Position numbers and translations under genes: made by a program
Source: Acidobacteria bacterium UBA6911
Lineage (GTDB): Bacteria; Acidobacteriota; UBA6911
Length of the DNA stretch: 7,281 nucleotides
Assembly (NCBI GenBank): GCA_002451015.1
Contig: DKBB01000218.1
Span: 1 to 7,281 of the forward strand
Reading direction: 5' to 3'
The notes under the pieces: generated by a model
Databases searched by the model: none
What the model saw: the letters and a program-made list of their open reading frames with translations, nothing else
Told to the model about the DNA's origin: nothing
Part shown: positions 6,339 to 7,281 of the stretch, in pieces
Numbering within the stretch: position 1 is the stretch's first letter
Layout: each line of letters starts with the position of its first letter

Positions 6339-7169
6339 TTAGTCGGCAACCCCGAGACCGTAGCCGCCGTCAATGATGACTTCCTGTCCCGTTATATAGT
6401 CTGATGCCCTGGACGCAAAAAAGAGCGCCAGTCCGTACAGGTCTTCCGGATAACCTATCCGATGAGACGGAATCACCCTAGCTACTGCCCTCTGTTCTTC
6501 CGGATCATGCGCATGTCCACCCCCGATATTCGTCACAATATATCCGGGCGCTATGGCATTGACGGTTATGTTGTATGCGGCAACTTCCAGTGCCACCGTT
6601 CTCATGAACTGAACCACTCCAGCCTTGGCAGCCATATAGGCCGCGCCGATAGCCGGCTCAACCCGGGTGGATGCCAGCGAGGAAGTCACAATGATATGTC
6701 CCGACTTCCGGGGTTTCATATGCCGCACGGCAGCCCGAACCGTTGCAAATATCCCGTTTAAATTGATATCGATCACCCGGTTCCAGCGCTCATCGGTATA
6801 GTTTTCAATAGCCCCCTTTGCAATGCGGGGCCTTTGTTCCCCGACCCAGTCGCCGACGAAACCCACGCCCGGATCTATCCCGGCATTGGCGAAGACGACA
6901 TCCAGTTTTCCGTAGGTCCGGGCGGCATCATCGATAGCGGCATCGAGCGCGGCGTGATCGGTTACATCGACAACCTCTCCACGGATGTCGAATCCCTCGC
7001 CGGACAGCCGTTTTGTCTCCTTATCGATACGTTCGGCATCCACGTCGAGCAGGGTCACCCGCGCTCCGTTGGAAGCGAGGGCTTCCGCATACCCCAAGCC
7101 GATTCCGCTGGCGCCGCCGGTAACAACCACGCCATAACCATCCACACCGAATAGGTCCAATATCTTCAC
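6339..7169 (-). CDS. Short-chain dehydrogenase/reductase (classical SDR), substrate unknown
   Basis: A 276-residue cytoplasmic NAD(P)-dependent oxidoreductase of the classical SDR type, acting on an alcohol/ketone pair. The Rossmann fold shows TGGASGIG (17-24) and D42 after the second strand, which favours NAD(H) over NADP(H). NAG is at 95-97. The catalytic tetrad is N136 (INLNG), S164 (TSS), Y178 and K182 (YMAAK). APGYIVTN (207-214) and the C-terminal TGQEVIIDGG (260-269) are typical. Between NAG and the N136 helix lie about 41 residues, some 15 more than usual, centred on GDWVGEQRPRIAKGAIE; this may shape the substrate pocket. The start is GTG at 7167-7169, supported by GGAGG (7178-7182) eight bases upstream. 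It is convergent with fumarase. Family-level similarity cannot separate sugar-alcohol dehydrogenase, oxoacyl reductase and other SDR roles, so no symbol is given. Confidence 0.92.
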   Translation of the reverse strand: MKILDLFGVDGYGVVVTGGASGIGLGYAEALASNGARVTLLDVDAERIDKETKRLSGEGFDIRGEVVDVTDHAALDAAIDDAARTYGKLDVVFANAGIDPGVGFVGDWVGEQRPRIAKGAIENYTDERWNRVIDINLNGIFATVRAAVRHMKPRKSGHIIVTSSLASTRVEPAIGAAYMAAKAGVVQFMRTVALEVAAYNITVNAIAPGYIVTNIGGGHAHDPEEQRAVARVIPSHRIGYPEDLYGLALFFASRASDYITGQEVIIDGGYGLGVAD

Positions 7170-7249
7170 AACTGCCGCCTCCAGTGAGTATATCCTGTTT
7201 TTTCAGACACGCGTTGTTGCCGGAAACGATGAGATCCTACTGAACGATG

Positions 7250-7267
7250 GAAAACGGAATCGTTTTC
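7250..7267. promoter_or_regulatory. Operator-like palindrome upstream of the SDR gene
   Basis: GAAAACG (7250-7256) and CGTTTTC (7261-7267) are exact inverted copies separated by GAAT, about 80 bp upstream of the GTG start. It could be a repressor site for the SDR gene or belong to whatever lies beyond the window. The rest of 7170-7281 shows no promoter I would defend. Confidence 0.3.
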
Positions 7268-7281
7268 AGGACCGTACCGTC

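Noticed and set aside
7187..7192. TATACT on the minus strand as a -10 box for the SDR gene.
   Set aside because: It lies only 4 bases from the Shine-Dalgarno sequence, so the transcript would start within or after that site, and no -35 match is found at proper spacing.

Overview
This 7.3 kb window carries six protein genes with bacterial-style signals: Shine-Dalgarno sites, sigma-70-like promoters and twin-arginine (Tat) signal peptides. Two genes encode predicted Tat-exported redox proteins. A third encodes an oxygen-sensitive-type class I [4Fe-4S] fumarase. Together these suggest a bacterium with an anaerobic or low-oxygen lifestyle, probably Gram-negative, with mid-to-high G+C. The phylum cannot be fixed from the sequence. 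Nothing here looks like a defence island, prophage or biosynthetic cluster. The genes read as chromosomal housekeeping and accessory metabolism, with unusual palindromic elements between them.

Layout: (1) 1-1290 (+), the 3' nine-tenths of a TrkH/KtrB-type potassium channel subunit, cut by the window edge. (2) 1443-2105 (-), a six-helix-type rhomboid protease, convergent with trkH. (3) 2106-2561, a 456-bp gene-free stretch filled mostly by two abutting palindromic elements: a 108-bp multi-hairpin element (2182-2289) and a 166-bp MITE-like element with perfect 21-bp terminal inverted repeats (2291-2456). (4) 2562-3149 (+), a Tat-exported C_GCAxxG_C_C-type cysteine protein. (5) 3153-3241, a large inverted repeat acting as a plausible bidirectional terminator. 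(6) 3243-4478 (-), a Tat-exported FMN alpha-hydroxy-acid oxidase or dehydrogenase. (7) 4479-4685, a divergent control region with a strong promoter for the next gene overlapped by direct repeats. (8) 4686-6299 (+), class I fumarate hydratase. (9) 6308-6338, a hairpin between convergent stops. (10) 6339-7169 (-), a short-chain dehydrogenase with a GTG start, followed by a 112-bp upstream region to the window end.

No two neighbouring genes run in the same direction, so there is no operon here and each gene is probably its own transcription unit. The links are loose. The hydroxy-acid oxidase and the cysteine protein may both act outside the cytoplasmic membrane in electron transfer. Fumarase is cytoplasmic central metabolism, and the SDR is of unknown substrate. 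The most notable features are the non-coding palindromic block at 2182-2456, the inverted repeat between the two exported redox genes, and the operator-like repeats at the fumarase promoter.
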